DNA of 64,000 nucleotides from assembly GCF_000968685.2 (NCBI RefSeq), contig NZ_LAKD02000047.1, positions 62,001 through 126,000 of the forward strand, read 5' to 3'. Each line of letters begins with the position of its first letter. Positions within the stretch are counted from its first letter, which is position 1. The DNA comes from Streptomyces antioxidans. GTDB lineage: Bacteria; Actinomycetota; Actinomycetes; Streptomycetales; Streptomycetaceae. Positions 33,463 through 42,482 of the stretch are shown piece after piece. The position numbers and the translations under genes are program-made. Under the pieces are notes generated by a model. It did no database searches. It saw nothing but the letters and a program-made list of their open reading frames with translations, and was not told the DNA's origin.

Positions 33463-34103
33463 CGCGGCACTCCCCAGCGCCGCTCGAGCAGGGAGAAGAG
33501 CGCGCTGATGGCGAGGGTGATGACCAGGTATCCGACGGCGATCCAGACGAATGACCAGATGATGCTGTAGCCCCGCTCATTGAGCGGTTTGTAGGTGCCG
33601 AGCAGTTCGGTGACGCTGAACGACCCGGCGATGGCCGAGTTCTTGGCGAGCGCGATCAGGGTCGAGCCGATGGGCGGGATGACCGTGCGGAACGCCTGCG
33701 GCAGCACCACCGCGCTCAGCGTCTGGTCGAACGTCATGCCCAGGCTGCGGGCCGCCTCGCCCTGCCCCACCGGCACCGTGTTGATGCCCGAGCGCACCGC
33801 CTCGCAGATGAAGGCCGAGGTGTAGCAGCCGAGCGCGATCACCGCGAAGACGGTGAACGGCAGCACCAGACCGAACCGCGGCAGCCCCAGCATCACCGCG
33901 AAGAACAGCAGCGTCAGCGGGGTGTTGCGGAGCACCGTCACCCATCCGGTGCCCAACGCGCGCAGCGAGGCGACCGGCGCCACCCGGAAGGCGGCCATGA
34001 GGATACCGAGCGCGAGGGCGAGCAGCGAGGCGTAGACGGTCAGCTGCACGGTGCCGAGGAAGCCCTTGCCGTAGAGCGAGAAGTTCTGGGTGAGCACGTC
34101 CAT
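33459..34103 (-). CDS. gluC: Glutamate/polar amino acid ABC transporter permease (GluC-like)
   Basis: 214 residues, the standard size for a single HisMQ-type permease. GTVQLTVYASLLALALGILMAA opens the transmembrane domain. The EAA loop is EAVRSGINTVPVGQGEAARSLGMTFDQ, followed by PQAFRTVIPPIGSTLIALAKNSAI. It starts 10 bases downstream of the gluB stop and ends in a 4-base overlap with gluD. It forms the heterodimeric membrane channel with GluD. Confidence 0.91.
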   Translation of the reverse strand: MDVLTQNFSLYGKGFLGTVQLTVYASLLALALGILMAAFRVAPVASLRALGTGWVTVLRNTPLTLLFFAVMLGLPRFGLVLPFTVFAVIALGCYTSAFICEAVRSGINTVPVGQGEAARSLGMTFDQTLSAVVLPQAFRTVIPPIGSTLIALAKNSAIAGSFSVTELLGTYKPLNERGYSIIWSFVWIAVGYLVITLAISALFSLLERRWGVPR

Positions 34104-34113
34104 GGGGTGGCCC

Positions 34114-35037
34114 TCAGCCGGTGCGGTAGCGGTCGATGGGGGGCGGTTTGGGGGCGGGCACGCCCGAGAGGCCGAGGGTCGCGTCGTACGCCTTCTTCCA
34201 GTCGCCGTTGCGCTCGTGGAAGAGGATCGCGTCGTCCAGCGCGAAGCGCAGCGCGTTGTCCCGCTTGGGCACGCCGATGCCGTACGGCTCCTTGGAGAAG
34301 GGCCGGCCCACCACCTTCAGCTCGTCCGGGGCCTTGGCCGCGTAGCCGAGCAGGATGGTGTTGTCGGTGGTCACCGCGTCCACCTGGAAGCTGAGCAGGT
34401 TGTCCACGCACACCGAGTAGGTGTCGTACGCGACCGCGTGGGCCTTGGGGTAGTCGGCCTGGATGTGCTGGAACGGGGTGGAGCCCGCCACCGAGCAGAC
34501 GGTCCTGCCCGCGAGGTCTTCGGGGCCGTGGATGTCGTCCTCGTCGGTGCGCACCAGCAGCGACTGTCCGGCCATGAAGTACGGCCCGGCGAAGCCGACC
34601 AGCCGTTTGCGCATCGGATTGATGGTGTAGGTGCCGACGTAGTAGTCGATCTGGCCGCTCTGGAGGGCGGTCTCCCGGTTGGCGGAGGCGATCGTCTGGT
34701 AGCGGATGGTGCTCGGGGGGAAGCCGAGGGAGGCGGACATCATGCGGGCGATCTCGATGTCAAAGCCCGAGTAGCGGCCGGTGGCCGGGTCCCGCTCGCC
34801 CAGATAGGGCTGGTCCTCCTTGACCCCGACGGTGAGATGGCCCCGGCGCTCGGCCCGGCGCCAGGTGGGCGAGGCGGGCAGCCGGAACTCGGTGTCCACC
34901 TTGTAGGTGGGCAGCTTCCCGGCCCGTGGGCCCTTGGCGGGCGGGCTGCCCTCCTTGCCGCAGCCGGGCACGAGCAACAGGACCAGGGCCGTGGTGAGGG
35001 CGGCGGTCGCGCGGCGCAGACGCCTCATGTCCGTCAT
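34114..35037 (-). CDS. gluB: Glutamate-binding lipoprotein of the ABC transporter (GluB-like)
   Basis: About 307 residues from ATG 35037; GTG 35040 and ATG 35028 are equally possible. Lipoprotein signal: basic N terminus, hydrophobic core and lipobox LVPGC with Cys26. The SBP_bac_3 domain shows GVKEDQPYLGERDPATGRYSGFDIEIARMM, IDYYVGTYTINPMRKRLVGFAGPYF and VCSVAGSTPFQHI, which are typical of glutamate/glutamine binding proteins. It would deliver substrate at the outer membrane face to GluCD. It lies 8 bases after the gluA stop. Confidence 0.91.
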   Translation of the reverse strand: MTDMRRLRRATAALTTALVLLLVPGCGKEGSPPAKGPRAGKLPTYKVDTEFRLPASPTWRRAERRGHLTVGVKEDQPYLGERDPATGRYSGFDIEIARMMSASLGFPPSTIRYQTIASANRETALQSGQIDYYVGTYTINPMRKRLVGFAGPYFMAGQSLLVRTDEDDIHGPEDLAGRTVCSVAGSTPFQHIQADYPKAHAVAYDTYSVCVDNLLSFQVDAVTTDNTILLGYAAKAPDELKVVGRPFSKEPYGIGVPKRDNALRFALDDAILFHERNGDWKKAYDATLGLSGVPAPKPPPIDRYRTG

Positions 35038-35045
35038 CACCCGGC

Positions 35046-35792
35046 TCAGTGCTTGAGGATCTTGGACAGGAAGTCCCGGGCGCGCTCGCTCTCGGGGGCG
35101 CGGAAGAACTCCTCCGGCGTACGGTCCTCGACGATCGCGCCGTCGGCCATGAAGACCACCCGGTTCGCGGCGGAGCGGGCGAAGCCCATCTCATGGGTGA
35201 CCACGACCATCGTCATGCCGTCCTGGGCGAGCTGGCGCATCACCTCCAGCACCTCGTTGATCATCTCGGGGTCGAGGGCGGAGGTCGGCTCGTCGAAGAG
35301 CATCACTTGGGGGTCCATCGCCAGCGCCCGGGCGATGGCCACCCGCTGCTGCTGGCCGCCGGAGAGCTGGCCGGGGTACTTCCCGGCCTGGTCGGCGAGT
35401 CCGACCCGGCCCAGCAGCTCCCGGGCGCGCCGCTCGGCGTCCGGCTTGGCGCGGCGGCGGACCTTGGTCTGACCGAGCATCACATTGGCCAGCACGGTGC
35501 GGTGGGCGAAGAGGTTGAACGACTGGAAGACCATGCCGACCTCGGCCCGCAGCCGCGCCAGCTCCTTGCCCTCCTCGGGCAGCGGACGGCCGTCGACGAC
35601 GATGGAGCCGGACTGGACGGTCTCCAGCCGGTTGATGGTCCGGATCAGGGTGGACTTGCCGCCGCCGGAGGGGCCGATGACCACGACCACTTCACCGCGT
35701 CCGACGGTGAGCTCGATGTCCCGCAGAACGTGCAGGGCGCCGAAGTGCTTGTTGACGTCGCGCAGCTCGATCAGCGGCTCACCGACGGCCAT
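35046..35792 (-). CDS. gluA: Glutamate ABC transporter ATP-binding protein (GluA-like)
   Basis: 248 residues from ATG 35792 (GTG 35804 is an alternative). Walker A GPSGGGKSTLIR, Q-loop MVFQSFNLFAHR, signature LSGGQQQRVAIARAL, Walker B VMLFDEPTSALDPE and switch His in VVTHEMGFA. Near-identical in pattern to GlnQ/GluA ATPases. First gene of the four-gene uptake operon. Its upstream flank is the repeat array of 35.9-36.5 kb, so its promoter must lie in the short unique stretch at about 35793-35925. Confidence 0.93.
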   Translation of the reverse strand: MAVGEPLIELRDVNKHFGALHVLRDIELTVGRGEVVVVIGPSGGGKSTLIRTINRLETVQSGSIVVDGRPLPEEGKELARLRAEVGMVFQSFNLFAHRTVLANVMLGQTKVRRRAKPDAERRARELLGRVGLADQAGKYPGQLSGGQQQRVAIARALAMDPQVMLFDEPTSALDPEMINEVLEVMRQLAQDGMTMVVVTHEMGFARSAANRVVFMADGAIVEDRTPEEFFRAPESERARDFLSKILKH

Positions 35793-35924
35793 ACCCGGCC
35801 CCACCCACCTTCCGCTGTGTCCCGATCCCGATCAGCGCAAGCTATCCGGACAACAGCGGAGCTTTGGGCACGGACACGCACCCACAGGCGGATACCGCCC
35901 GACAGGGCCTACGGAGTCTGGCGG

Positions 35925-36480
35925 CTCTTCCCCCTCCCCGCCCCTTCCCGAAACCAGGGGCTCCGCCCCTGGACCCCGGAACCACCGAGCTGATCGCGCT
36001 CGGCCACCGACACACCCGCCCCAGCGGAAGGACGCCCACCCACCTCCGGACCATCCGGCCAGGCTCTGGGACGAACCCCGGCACGGGGTTCGGAACGAAG
36101 CCCGTGCCGGGCTCCGGGCGGAGCCCTGGGACGGTGACTGAGGCGGGCCCCGCACAAGATCAGGGGCGAAGCCTCGATCCGGGATCTGGGGCGAAGCCCC
36201 GAGGTCCGGGCACAGCCTCTGGTCCGTCTCTGGGGCACAGCCCCAAGTCCGGGGCTCCGGGGCACAGCCCCAAGTCCGGGCTCTGGGGCACAGCCCCGGG
36301 ACGGGGTCTCGGGCGCAGCCCCGGCACGGGGGCTGGGGCACAGCCCCAAGTCCGGAGTCCGGGGCACAGCCCGAGGTCTTAGGCGCAGACCTAGTCCCAG
36401 GCCCGAGGCACAACCCTGGTCCGAGGTCCGGGCGCAGCCCCGGCGCGAGGGCTGGGGCGGAGACCCAGTTTTGGGGAGGG
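35925..36480. repeat. Intergenic array of GGGGCNNAGCCCC hairpins (array 2)
   Basis: Most of the 724-base gap between gluA and the DUF6278-like gene. It starts with a pyrimidine tract (tccccctccccgcccc) and the stem ggggctccgcccc. From about 36160 roughly a dozen copies of ggggcacagcccc, ggggcgaagcccc, gggcgcagcccc and variants follow, every 24-32 bases, linked by aagtccgg-type spacers. Each unit can form its own hairpin. The repeats are imperfect and the spacers related to one another, which excludes CRISPR. No gene was found in the interval. Confidence 0.85.
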
Positions 36481-36516
36481 CAGGCCGCCGCGGGCGTCGC
36501 GGGTCGTCGGACGCGG

Positions 36517-36957
36517 CTAGGCCTCGGCGACCTCCGCGTAGCGCTGGCAGAGTTCGGGCGCGCCATCGGCGGCCCATTGCTGACCGGCCTCGACGACGTC
36601 AACCTCCCGGCCGGAGGCCAACCTGACGACGGGTCGGCCGTTGGGCCACACCTGCCAGACGGCCCCGGGGACGGTGCGGACGATGACCGTGCCCAGGTAC
36701 AGACCGGCGTCGTTGCCGAGCCAGGGGAGCTCGTCCGGGTCGTCGCGCCAGCGGGGCGCCATCTGGTCCAGTGCCTCCAGGGAGGCCGTGGAGTCATCGA
36801 GCCCGATGCCCGCGTCGGAAGCCCGCGCGCGCAGGAGTTCGCATTCGGAGAGCAGTTGGGCGACGCCCTGGGGATCCTCCTCCTGGGCACCCGTCAGGGC
36901 CGCGCCCGAGGCGGGACCGCGCCGCTTGCGCCAGTTGTCCAAGAAGGAGATGTTCAT
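36517..36957 (-). CDS. DUF6278-like small conserved protein
   Basis: 146 residues from ATG 36957, where MNISFLDNWRKRRG resembles the start of Streptomyces DUF6278 proteins; the frame is open to 37044. No signal peptide or membrane segment. Conserved-looking stretches are QLLSECELLRARA, WRDDPDELPWLGNDAGLYLGTVIVRTVPGA and GREVDVVEAGQQWAADGAPEL. Function unknown. It stands alone, divergent from the GDSL hydrolase gene, with a low-complexity tandem repeat in between. Confidence 0.72.
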   Translation of the reverse strand: MNISFLDNWRKRRGPASGAALTGAQEEDPQGVAQLLSECELLRARASDAGIGLDDSTASLEALDQMAPRWRDDPDELPWLGNDAGLYLGTVIVRTVPGAVWQVWPNGRPVVRLASGREVDVVEAGQQWAADGAPELCQRYAEVAEA

Positions 36958-37095
36958 ACCGCTCAGCGTGGCATCCAGGCCACCGGCACACCACAGGGCG
37001 CGCGGTATGAGCTGTGACCCGCTGCTTGTCTTGACGACACCCACCTGCCTCCATACGTTCTCCGGGCACCTGTCGAATCGCCTGTCGGGTCGGCC

Positions 37096-37127
37096 GGTCG
37101 GTTAGTTGGTCGGTTAGTTGGTCGGTT
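37096..37127. repeat. 12-bp tandem repeat before the GDSL gene
   Basis: Two perfect copies of ggtcggttagtt (37096-37107, 37108-37119) and a partial third copy. The array ends just before the likely ribosome site GAGAGGGG (37129-37136) and so lies in the 5' leader of the GDSL hydrolase gene. Confidence 0.75.
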
Positions 37128-37143
37128 GCGAGAGGGGACACGT

Positions 37144-38952
37144 ATGCGCGTCGGGAGACCGTGGGCAACCGCCGGGGTCGTCGCGGGAGGTGTCACCCTC
37201 GCACTGATCGCGCCCTCCCCCGCCGCACCGGCCGACGTGCCGACCCACAAGCCGCTCCCTTTGGAGCGGCTTTTCGACAACCGGGCGGTCAGCGATGACG
37301 CCCGGCCAGGTGACGCCGACTTCGACGGCGCGGGGGCCTCGCTCTCCGTGCAGGATCTGCTGGCCGCCGGCTGGACCCCGGGACGCGCCATCGCCCTGGA
37401 CGCGGCGCGGCTGACCTGGCCGAGGAGCGCGGGGGCACGCCCGGACAATGTGATCGCCGACGGTCAGACGGTGCGGCTGCGCGGGCGCGGCGAGGCGCTG
37501 ACCTTCCTGGTGGCGAGCAGTTCGCCGAACGGGCCCGGCGCCGGGACGACCGGCGTCGGAACGGTCCGCTACCGCGACGGGTCGAGCCATCCGTACACGC
37601 TGAGCGCGCCGGACTGGCGGGCGGGCCCCGCCGCCACCAAGGCCGTGGGCCTCCCCCATCTCAACACCGCCGCCGGGCAGCGGCAGGAGACGGCCCGGCT
37701 GTACGCGGTGACGGTGCCGCTGGAGCGCGGCCACGAGGTCGCGTCGGTGGTCCTGCCGGGGGACCCGGGCCCGGCGGCCGATCTCCATGTCTTCGCCGCG
37801 TCGCTGCGGCAGCCCGCGTACGGCTGGACCGGCAGCTGGGCGGCGAACACCGCCGGGTACACCGAGGTGGGGCCGTGGAGCGATCAGACGCTGCGGCTGG
37901 TGGTGCACACCAGCGCGGGCGGACCGGGGGCCAGGGTCCGGCTGGAGAACACCTTCGCCGCGGCCCCGGTGGAGATCGGGCACGCGACGGTCGCGCTGCA
38001 GGCGAGCGGCGCGGCGGCGCAGGGGTCACCGGTGCCGCTGACGTTCGGCGGGCGGCCGGGGACCTCGGTCCCGGCGGGCGCGCAGGTGTTCAGCGATCCG
38101 GTGCACCTCCCGGTCCCGGCGGACGCCAATCTGCTGGTGAGCATCCATCTGCCGGGGACGGTCGCGGCGGTGCCGGTGCACAGCCAGGCCACCCAGCGGT
38201 CGTATCTGAGCGCGGCGGGCAGCGGTGACCGGACCGCGGAGCCGGGCGGCGCGTCGTACACCGGCACCCTCACCACCTGGCCGTTCCTGACCGGGGTCGA
38301 TGTGCGGGGCGGGCCGGGTTCGGTGGTGGCGCTCGGCGACTCGATCACCGACGGCACCAAGTCCACCGATGACGCCAACCGCCGCTGGCCCGATGTGCTC
38401 GCGCGGCGGCTGCGCGCCCAGTCCGAGGTCCCGGCGTACGGGGTGGTCAACGCGGGCATCTCCGCCAACCGCGTGGTGGCCGACCGCTATCCGGGCGAGG
38501 GCGTCTCCACGGACACCGGCGGGGTCAGCACCCAGCACCGGCTGGAGCGGGATGTGCTCGCCCAGACCGGGGCCCGTACGGTCGTCATCTTCCAGGGCAT
38601 CAACGATCTGCGGTGGGGCAGCTCGGCCGAGGAGCTGATCGCGGGTCTGCGGTCGGTCGCGGCGCGGCTGCGGGAGCGCGGGCAGCGGGTGGTCGGAGCC
38701 ACCATCGCCCCGTGCGAGGGCGAGTCGCTGTGTACGGCGGACGCGGAGGTGCGGCGCTCGGCCGTCAACGCCTTCATCCGGGACAGCGGCGGGGCGTTCG
38801 ACGCCGTACTGGACTTCGACGCGGTGGTGCGGGACCCCGAGCACCCGGCGCGGATCCTGCCCGCCTATGACAGCGGGGACCATCTGCACCCGGGCGACGC
38901 GGGGTTGCGGGCGATGGCGGAGTCGATCGACCTGCGGAAGCTGGCCGGGTAG
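37144..38952 (+). CDS. Secreted SGNH/GDSL-family hydrolase
   Basis: 602 residues from ATG 37144, preceded by GAGAGGGG. A signal peptide is predicted (RPWATAGVVAGGVTLALIAPSPAAPA). The N-terminal half is a beta-rich region typical of Streptomyces two-part GDSL proteins. The SGNH domain is in the C-terminal third: block I VVALGDSITDG with Ser400, block II NAGISANRVV, block III FQGINDLRWG with Asn487, and block V DHLHPGDAG with Asp579 and His582. All four catalytic blocks are intact, so esterase or carbohydrate-deacetylase activity is expected; the substrate is unknown. It ends at a strong terminator. Confidence 0.9.
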   Translation: MRVGRPWATAGVVAGGVTLALIAPSPAAPADVPTHKPLPLERLFDNRAVSDDARPGDADFDGAGASLSVQDLLAAGWTPGRAIALDAARLTWPRSAGARPDNVIADGQTVRLRGRGEALTFLVASSSPNGPGAGTTGVGTVRYRDGSSHPYTLSAPDWRAGPAATKAVGLPHLNTAAGQRQETARLYAVTVPLERGHEVASVVLPGDPGPAADLHVFAASLRQPAYGWTGSWAANTAGYTEVGPWSDQTLRLVVHTSAGGPGARVRLENTFAAAPVEIGHATVALQASGAAAQGSPVPLTFGGRPGTSVPAGAQVFSDPVHLPVPADANLLVSIHLPGTVAAVPVHSQATQRSYLSAAGSGDRTAEPGGASYTGTLTTWPFLTGVDVRGGPGSVVALGDSITDGTKSTDDANRRWPDVLARRLRAQSEVPAYGVVNAGISANRVVADRYPGEGVSTDTGGVSTQHRLERDVLAQTGARTVVIFQGINDLRWGSSAEELIAGLRSVAARLRERGQRVVGATIAPCEGESLCTADAEVRRSAVNAFIRDSGGAFDAVLDFDAVVRDPEHPARILPAYDSGDHLHPGDAGLRAMAESIDLRKLAG

Positions 38953-38987
38953 GAGGGGAGCCCCCGAGCCCCAGGGGCTCCCCTCCT
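38951..38987. terminator. Perfect terminator hairpin after GDSL gene
   Basis: aggaggggagcccc (38951-38964) pairs perfectly with ggggctcccctcct (38974-38987) around a 9-base loop. It starts within the GDSL stop codon and separates it from the convergent exonuclease III gene. Confidence 0.88.
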
Positions 38988-39010
38988 CGTCAGGGCGTAC
39001 CGCCGCGGGG

Positions 39011-39790
39011 TCACACCTCCAGGTCGACGACGACCGGGGCGTGGTCGGAGGCGCCCTTGCCCTTGCGCTCCTCGCGGTCCACATACGCGTCGCCGACCGC
39101 CTTGGCGAACGTCTCGTTCCCGTAGACCAGGTCGATGCGCATGCCGCGGTTCTTGGGGAAGCCCAGCTCGCGGTAGTCCCAGTAGGTGAAGGGGCGGTCG
39201 TACTTCAGCGGCCTGGGCACCACGTCCGAGAGCCCCGACTCGCGCAGCGCCGCCAGGGCCTCGCGCTCCAGGTCCGTCACATGCGTCAGCCCGTCGAAGG
39301 CGGAGCGGTCCCAGACGTCCTCGTCGGTCGGCGCCACATTGAAGTCGCCGAGGACCGCGAAGGGGCGCTCACCGGCCGCGTCCCCGGCGAGGGCGGTGCG
39401 CAGCGCCTCCAGCCAGCGCAGCTTGTAGTCGAAGTGGGGGTGGCCGATCTCCCGCCCGTTGGGCACATAGACCGACCACAGGCGGACCGGGCCGCAGGTG
39501 GCGCCTATCGCCCGCGGCTCCTGGCCGCCGTCGTAGTCCGGGCCGCCGGGCAGGCCCACGGTGACGTCCGCGAGCCCGGCCCTGGAGAGCAGCGCCACTC
39601 CGTTCCACCGGCCGGTGGCGTTGACCGCGGCCTCGTAGCCGAGCTCGCGCAGCGGCTCGTACGGAAAGGCGGACTCGGCGCACTTGGTCTCCTGGACGCA
39701 CAGGACGTCCGTGCCGCTGCTCTCCAGCCAGGCCAGCAGCCGGGGCAGCCGGGCGGTGATCGAATTGACGTTCCAGGTCGCGATGCGCAT
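39011..39790 (-). CDS. xthA: Exodeoxyribonuclease III / AP endonuclease
   Basis: 259 residues, the family length. Acts on abasic sites and 3' ends during base-excision repair. Catalytic motifs: MRIATWNVNSI (Asn), VQETKC (metal Glu), YVPNG (Tyr), LGDFNVAPTDEDVWD (Asp and Asn) and ASDHAPVVVDLEV (Asp-His). Start at ATG 39790, where the conserved MRIATWN begins. Forty-two bases downstream of the MBL-fold gene on the same strand, so cotranscription is possible. Confidence 0.94.
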   Translation of the reverse strand: MRIATWNVNSITARLPRLLAWLESSGTDVLCVQETKCAESAFPYEPLRELGYEAAVNATGRWNGVALLSRAGLADVTVGLPGGPDYDGGQEPRAIGATCGPVRLWSVYVPNGREIGHPHFDYKLRWLEALRTALAGDAAGERPFAVLGDFNVAPTDEDVWDRSAFDGLTHVTDLEREALAALRESGLSDVVPRPLKYDRPFTYWDYRELGFPKNRGMRIDLVYGNETFAKAVGDAYVDREERKGKGASDHAPVVVDLEV

Positions 39791-39832
39791 AGGGCACAAC
39801 CTACATCCCGGCTCTGACAGCCGGCCCGGCCC

Positions 39833-40480
39833 TCAGAGGGTGAGGGATTCGCCCGGGGTCAGCCGCAGGTGTTCGGCGCCTTCGGTGCCGGGGCCCTCGG
39901 GGCCGAGCATCCGCCCGTAGACCGTGTGCGCGACGTCGGTCAGCAGGGCGTCGTGGATGTCGACGGCCCGGCGCGGGCCGACCGCGCGGACATAGTCGAG
40001 GATCTCGGCGAACTTGTTCCAGGGGGCGTGCACCGGCAGCATCAGCGTGTCCACCCGGTGCCCGGCGGGCACCGTAAGGGCGTCACCGGGGTGGAAGAGC
40101 TTGCCGTCCAGCAGATATCCCACATTGGTGATCCGGGGGATATCGGGGTGGATCACGGCGTGCAGCTGGCCGTGGACCTCGATGTCGAATCCCGCCGCGG
40201 TGAAGGAGTCGCCCTCGCCGATGGTGTTCACCCGCCCGGGGAACGCCGAGGAGATCTGGTGGGCGACGCTGCGCAGCGTCCAGATCTGGGCGGCGGGGCT
40301 GGCGTCGAGCGCCGTGCGCAGCCGCTCCTCGTTGAAGTGGTCGACGTGCTCGTGGGTGACCAGGATCGCGTCCGCGCCGACCGCGGCGTCCGCTTCGCTG
40401 AAGGCTCCGGGGTCGATGACGAGCATCTGCCCGTCCTTCTCGATCCGGACGCAGGAATGGCCCTTCTTGGTGAGCTTCAT
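39833..40480 (-). CDS. MBL-fold metal-dependent hydrolase
   Basis: 215 residues from ATG 40480 (ATG 40489 is an alternative). The zinc motif is VTHEHVDHF with His43, His45, Asp47 and His48. Further ligands are probably His in VHGQLHAVIH and Asp in FHPGDALTV, and the last His in PVHAPWNK. The small size and KLTKKGHSCVRIEKDGQMLVIDPG resemble UPF0173/YtkL-like hydrolases of unknown substrate. It lies upstream of xthA. Confidence 0.87.
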   Translation of the reverse strand: MKLTKKGHSCVRIEKDGQMLVIDPGAFSEADAAVGADAILVTHEHVDHFNEERLRTALDASPAAQIWTLRSVAHQISSAFPGRVNTIGEGDSFTAAGFDIEVHGQLHAVIHPDIPRITNVGYLLDGKLFHPGDALTVPAGHRVDTLMLPVHAPWNKFAEILDYVRAVGPRRAVDIHDALLTDVAHTVYGRMLGPEGPGTEGAEHLRLTPGESLTL

Positions 40481-40515
40481 GGAGATCATTGTGCTACCGC
40501 GGCCCCATGGCCGTA

Positions 40516-41805
40516 CTACCCCTCGGGGCTCGTCTCCTCGCGGATGATCCGCTGGGCCACCGCGAAGGCGGAGTTCGCCGTCGGCACCCCGCAGTAGACG
40601 CCGGTGTGCAGCAGCACTTCCTTGATCTCGGTGGGGGTGAGTCCGTTGCGCAGCGCGGCCCGGGTGTGGAAGGCGAGTTCGTCGAGGTGGCCGCGGGCGG
40701 CGAGGGCGGTGAGGGTGACCACGCTGCGGATCCGCCGGTCGATTCCGGGCCGGGTCCACACCTCGCCCCAGGCGTAGCGGGTGATGAAGTCCTGGAAGTC
40801 GCCGGTGAACTCGTCGGCCACGGACTGCGCCCGGTCCACATGGGCGTCGCCCAGCACCTCGCGGCGCACCTTGATGCCCTGGTCGTACGCGTCGGCGCGG
40901 GCGTCAAGCAGCGGCTCGGGCGCATGGTGGTCGGGCCCGACGACCTCGCCGCCGGGCGGCGGCACGGGCGAGAGCACGGGCTTGGGCGGGGGCGCGGGGA
41001 TCGCGGTCACCCCGGTCGGGTGATCGGCACTCTGCCAGGAGCTGGAGAAGTGGCGCACCAGCAGCTCGGTGACGGCCATCGGCTGCTCGACCGGGGCCAG
41101 GTGGGAGGCGCCGGGGACCAGCGCGAGCCGGGCGTCGGCGATCCCGGCGACCAGGACGCGGGCGTCGGCGGCCGGGGTGACCTGGTCGTCGGCACCGGCC
41201 ACCACGAGGGTGGGGACGCCGATCCGGCTGAGCTCGGCGCGGACGTCGAAGGCCGCAAGTGCCTCGCAGGCGGCGATGTAGCAGCCGGGGTCGGTGGTGC
41301 GGACCATCTGGACGGCCCACTCGACGATGGCGGGCTGGGCGGCGGCGAAGCCGGGGGTGAACCAGCGCTCGGGGGTGGCGCGGGCGATCGGGTCGAGGCC
41401 GTTGGTGCGGACCACGACGCCGCGCTGCCGGAAGGAGTCGGCGGTGCCGAAGCGCGGGGAGGCGGAGACGAGGGCGAGTGAGCCCACTCTCTGGGGATGT
41501 CGCAGCGCGAGTTCGGCGCCGATGGCCCCGCCGATCGAGCAGCCCGCGTAGCCGAAGCGCTCGACGCCGAGCTGGTCGAGGGTGGCCAGCAGCCGGTCGG
41601 CGAGCTCGGCCACGGAGGGGGCCGGGTGGGCGGGCGCGCCGCCGTGGCCGGGGAGGTCGAAGCGGAGGACGCGCCAGTGGCGGGAGAGCTCGGGTATCTG
41701 GCGGTCCCACATGTGCCAGGTGGTGCCCAGCGACGGTCCGAGGACGAGCAGGGGCCCGTCCTCGGGGCCGTCGGTCCGGTACTGAAGTGTCTTCGTCTCG
41801 CTCAC
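40516..41805 (-). CDS. pcaDC: Fused 3-oxoadipate enol-lactonase / 4-carboxymuconolactone decarboxylase
   Basis: 429 residues with two enzymes of the protocatechuate branch of the beta-ketoadipate pathway. N-terminal alpha/beta hydrolase (1-260): LGTTWHMWD oxyanion region, nucleophile Ser90 in GCSIGG, and a catalytic His in GASHLAP. A Pro-rich linker (about 270-300) joins the carboxymuconolactone decarboxylase domain (about 305-425), with RYAWGEVWTRPGIDRRIRS, LDELAFHTRAALRNGLT and HTGVYCGVPTANSAF. The fused form is usual in actinomycetes. No other pca gene is in view, so it seems detached from the main cluster, or that cluster is elsewhere. Confidence 0.93.
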   Translation of the reverse strand: MSETKTLQYRTDGPEDGPLLVLGPSLGTTWHMWDRQIPELSRHWRVLRFDLPGHGGAPAHPAPSVAELADRLLATLDQLGVERFGYAGCSIGGAIGAELALRHPQRVGSLALVSASPRFGTADSFRQRGVVVRTNGLDPIARATPERWFTPGFAAAQPAIVEWAVQMVRTTDPGCYIAACEALAAFDVRAELSRIGVPTLVVAGADDQVTPAADARVLVAGIADARLALVPGASHLAPVEQPMAVTELLVRHFSSSWQSADHPTGVTAIPAPPPKPVLSPVPPPGGEVVGPDHHAPEPLLDARADAYDQGIKVRREVLGDAHVDRAQSVADEFTGDFQDFITRYAWGEVWTRPGIDRRIRSVVTLTALAARGHLDELAFHTRAALRNGLTPTEIKEVLLHTGVYCGVPTANSAFAVAQRIIREETSPEG

Positions 41806-41870
41806 CCGAAAACGGTATCCGACACGGGTGGCGGGGTTTTCGGGCGCGATGCACCCAGGACGTGAAGGCC

Positions 41871-42482
41871 TTACGGCGTGACCGTGGAGACCACGTAAAC
41901 CTTCGGGTGCACGGGGTTATCGAACTTGACCGTGATCCTCAGCTTGGGTTGCGGATCTTGTCGTTTGATGATCATCCCGGCCCAGTCGTGACCGGGCGCT
42001 CCGACCTGCCAACCGACCTTCTTCGCCTGTCCCTTGGTGATGGTCACCTCGCCCTCGTCCAGGGCGGAGCGGCGGGTGCCGAGCTTGGTCAGGAAGGAGT
42101 CCAGCCCGTGGCGGGACGTGACGAACTGCACGTACAGCGAGCTGACCTTCCAGGAGTTGGTCTCGTAGAACGCGACCTTCTTGGAGTACAGCGGCACCGG
42201 CACGTCGTATATGCGCCGCTGCACCCGGGTCGGATAGCCCGCGCTGAGGCCCGTGGCCGACGCCGCCTCCGCCTTGTCCTCACCGCCGTTGCGGCTCTGG
42301 ATGGCGGAGATCACCAGATAGCCCGCCGGGATCGCGATCAGCAGGAAGATCGCCAGGGCCTTGACCCAGCGTCGGGGCCGACGGCCGCCGCCCGGTGTGG
42401 GGCCGCCGGACGCGGGGCCGCCGGGGCGCGCACCGTCGGCCGGGGGCACCGCGGCGCCGGGCCGCTGCTCGGCGGCGGTCAT
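41871..42482 (-). CDS. Single-pass membrane protein of unknown function
   Basis: 203 residues from ATG 42482, which overlaps the ROK kinase stop as ATGA. Residues 1-40 are Pro/Gly-rich and end with basic residues (GGGRRPRRWVK); one transmembrane helix follows (ALAIFLLIAIPAGYLVISAI). The exported or outer part has no motif I recognise: VQRRIYDVPVPLYSKKVAFYE, TKLGTRRSALDEGEVTITKGQAKKVGWQVG. Translational coupling to the sugar kinase suggests a related role but proves nothing. Confidence 0.75.
   Translation of the reverse strand: MTAAEQRPGAAVPPADGARPGGPASGGPTPGGGRRPRRWVKALAIFLLIAIPAGYLVISAIQSRNGGEDKAEAASATGLSAGYPTRVQRRIYDVPVPLYSKKVAFYETNSWKVSSLYVQFVTSRHGLDSFLTKLGTRRSALDEGEVTITKGQAKKVGWQVGAPGHDWAGMIIKRQDPQPKLRITVKFDNPVHPKVYVVSTVTP

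Noticed and set aside
36160..36480. Regularly spaced repeats resembling a CRISPR array
   Set aside because: Repeats are imperfect, only 12-15 bases and self-complementary, and the spacers are related to one another; no cas genes are present.
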